Positions 63,878-64,000 of a stretch of 64,000 nucleotides of DNA are shown here, in pieces. Location: contig NZ_JAEDXU010000016.1 in NCBI RefSeq assembly GCF_017830045.1, positions 22,779 to 86,778 on the forward strand, in the 5' to 3' direction. The notes beneath the pieces are model-generated. The model ran no database searches, had not been told where the DNA came from, and saw nothing but the letters and a program-made list of their open reading frames with translations. This DNA is from Enterococcus larvae (GTDB taxonomy: Bacteria > Bacillota > Bacilli > Lactobacillales > Enterococcaceae). The first letter of the stretch is position 1, and each line of letters starts with the position of its first letter. A program made the position numbers and the translations under genes.

Positions 63878-64000
63878 ATGGCAAACAGAATGGTATTGAA
63901 CGAAACATCGTATTTCGGTAAAGGTGCAATCAAGGAGATTGCCGGAGAGTTTCAAAAACGCAGGTTCAAAAAGGCAATCGTCATCACTGACAAGGATTTG
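63878..64000 (+). CDS. fucO: Lactaldehyde reductase (iron-dependent alcohol dehydrogenase), N-terminal fragment
   Basis: Only the first 41 codons are in the window. MANRMVLNETSYFGKGAIKEIAGEF then KAIVITDKDL matches the N-terminus of FucO/RhaO group III alcohol dehydrogenases, which reduce the RhaD product L-lactaldehyde to 1,2-propanediol. AGGAGGAAAAGGG precedes the ATG. The frame is open to the right edge. Confidence 0.88.
   Translation, partial: MANRMVLNETSYFGKGAIKEIAGEFQKRRFKKAIVITDKDL

Overview
The window looks like a chromosomal segment of a low-GC Gram-positive coccus, almost certainly an Enterococcus. The basis is family resemblance read by eye: rexBA in place of recBCD, a fused RNase PH/RdgB protein, an HD-domain dNTP triphosphohydrolase close to the E. 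faecalis EF1143 type, delta subunit RpoE with a very acidic tail, LipL, a T-box before pheST, and strong AGGAGG ribosome sites. The species cannot be fixed from this alone. The window begins inside rexB and ends inside a lactaldehyde-reductase gene.

Layout. 1-5.4 kb: rexB-rexA recombination nuclease. 5.4-10.2 kb: a YodB/CatR-type redox regulator with its own operator, then a T-box, pheS and pheT. 10.2-13.3 kb (minus strand): a polar amino-acid ABC importer. 14.3-23.3 kb: housekeeping genes murI, rph-rdgB, a phosphodiesterase, a CBS protein, dapH and an acetyl-diaminopimelate deacetylase, mscS, ilvE with a near-perfect CodY box, and an aldo/keto reductase. 23.4-25.9 kb: class I amidotransferase, glyoxalase, Nudix. 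26.4-33.5 kb: an ascorbate-type PTS (EIIA, EIIB, EIIC) with a SIS isomerase, a DapA-type lyase, a KDPG-type aldolase and a PRD activator; the substrate is unknown. 33.8-37.2 kb (minus): HAD phosphatase, HD dNTPase, LipL, zinc-ribbon protein. 37.5-40.5 kb: 2-oxo-acid dehydrogenase E1 alpha/beta with a SorC-type regulator and no E2 or E3. 40.7-41.9 kb: YwiB-like protein and RpoE.

42-64 kb is a plant cell-wall (pectin) sugar island: kdgR, kdgA, kdgK, kduI, kduD; an AraC regulator; a GH105 unsaturated uronyl hydrolase; a DctPQM TRAP importer; a TIM-barrel isomerase; a GH3 glycosidase with a cellobiose-family EIIC and an AraC regulator; and finally rhaB-rhaA-rhaD-rhaM and a lactaldehyde reductase with another AraC regulator. 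Together these could take unsaturated galacturonyl-rhamnose (the rhamnogalacturonan-I lyase product), split it inside the cell, send the uronate half to pyruvate plus glyceraldehyde-3-phosphate and the rhamnose half to DHAP plus lactaldehyde/propanediol.

The most unusual content is non-coding. Three loci (pheS-pheT, EIIB-EIIC, and in front of the ABC ATPase) carry tandem units of about 108 bp. Each unit is a UUAC-loop hairpin followed by AAAGGAG, and the last unit supplies the ribosome binding site of the next gene. The hairpin arms differ between loci while remaining paired. A second, unrelated composite repeat (247 bp twice plus a partial unit) begins at the kduI stop codon and fills the kduI-kduD gap. 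A third family of about 180 bp, palindromic, sits at convergent gene ends.
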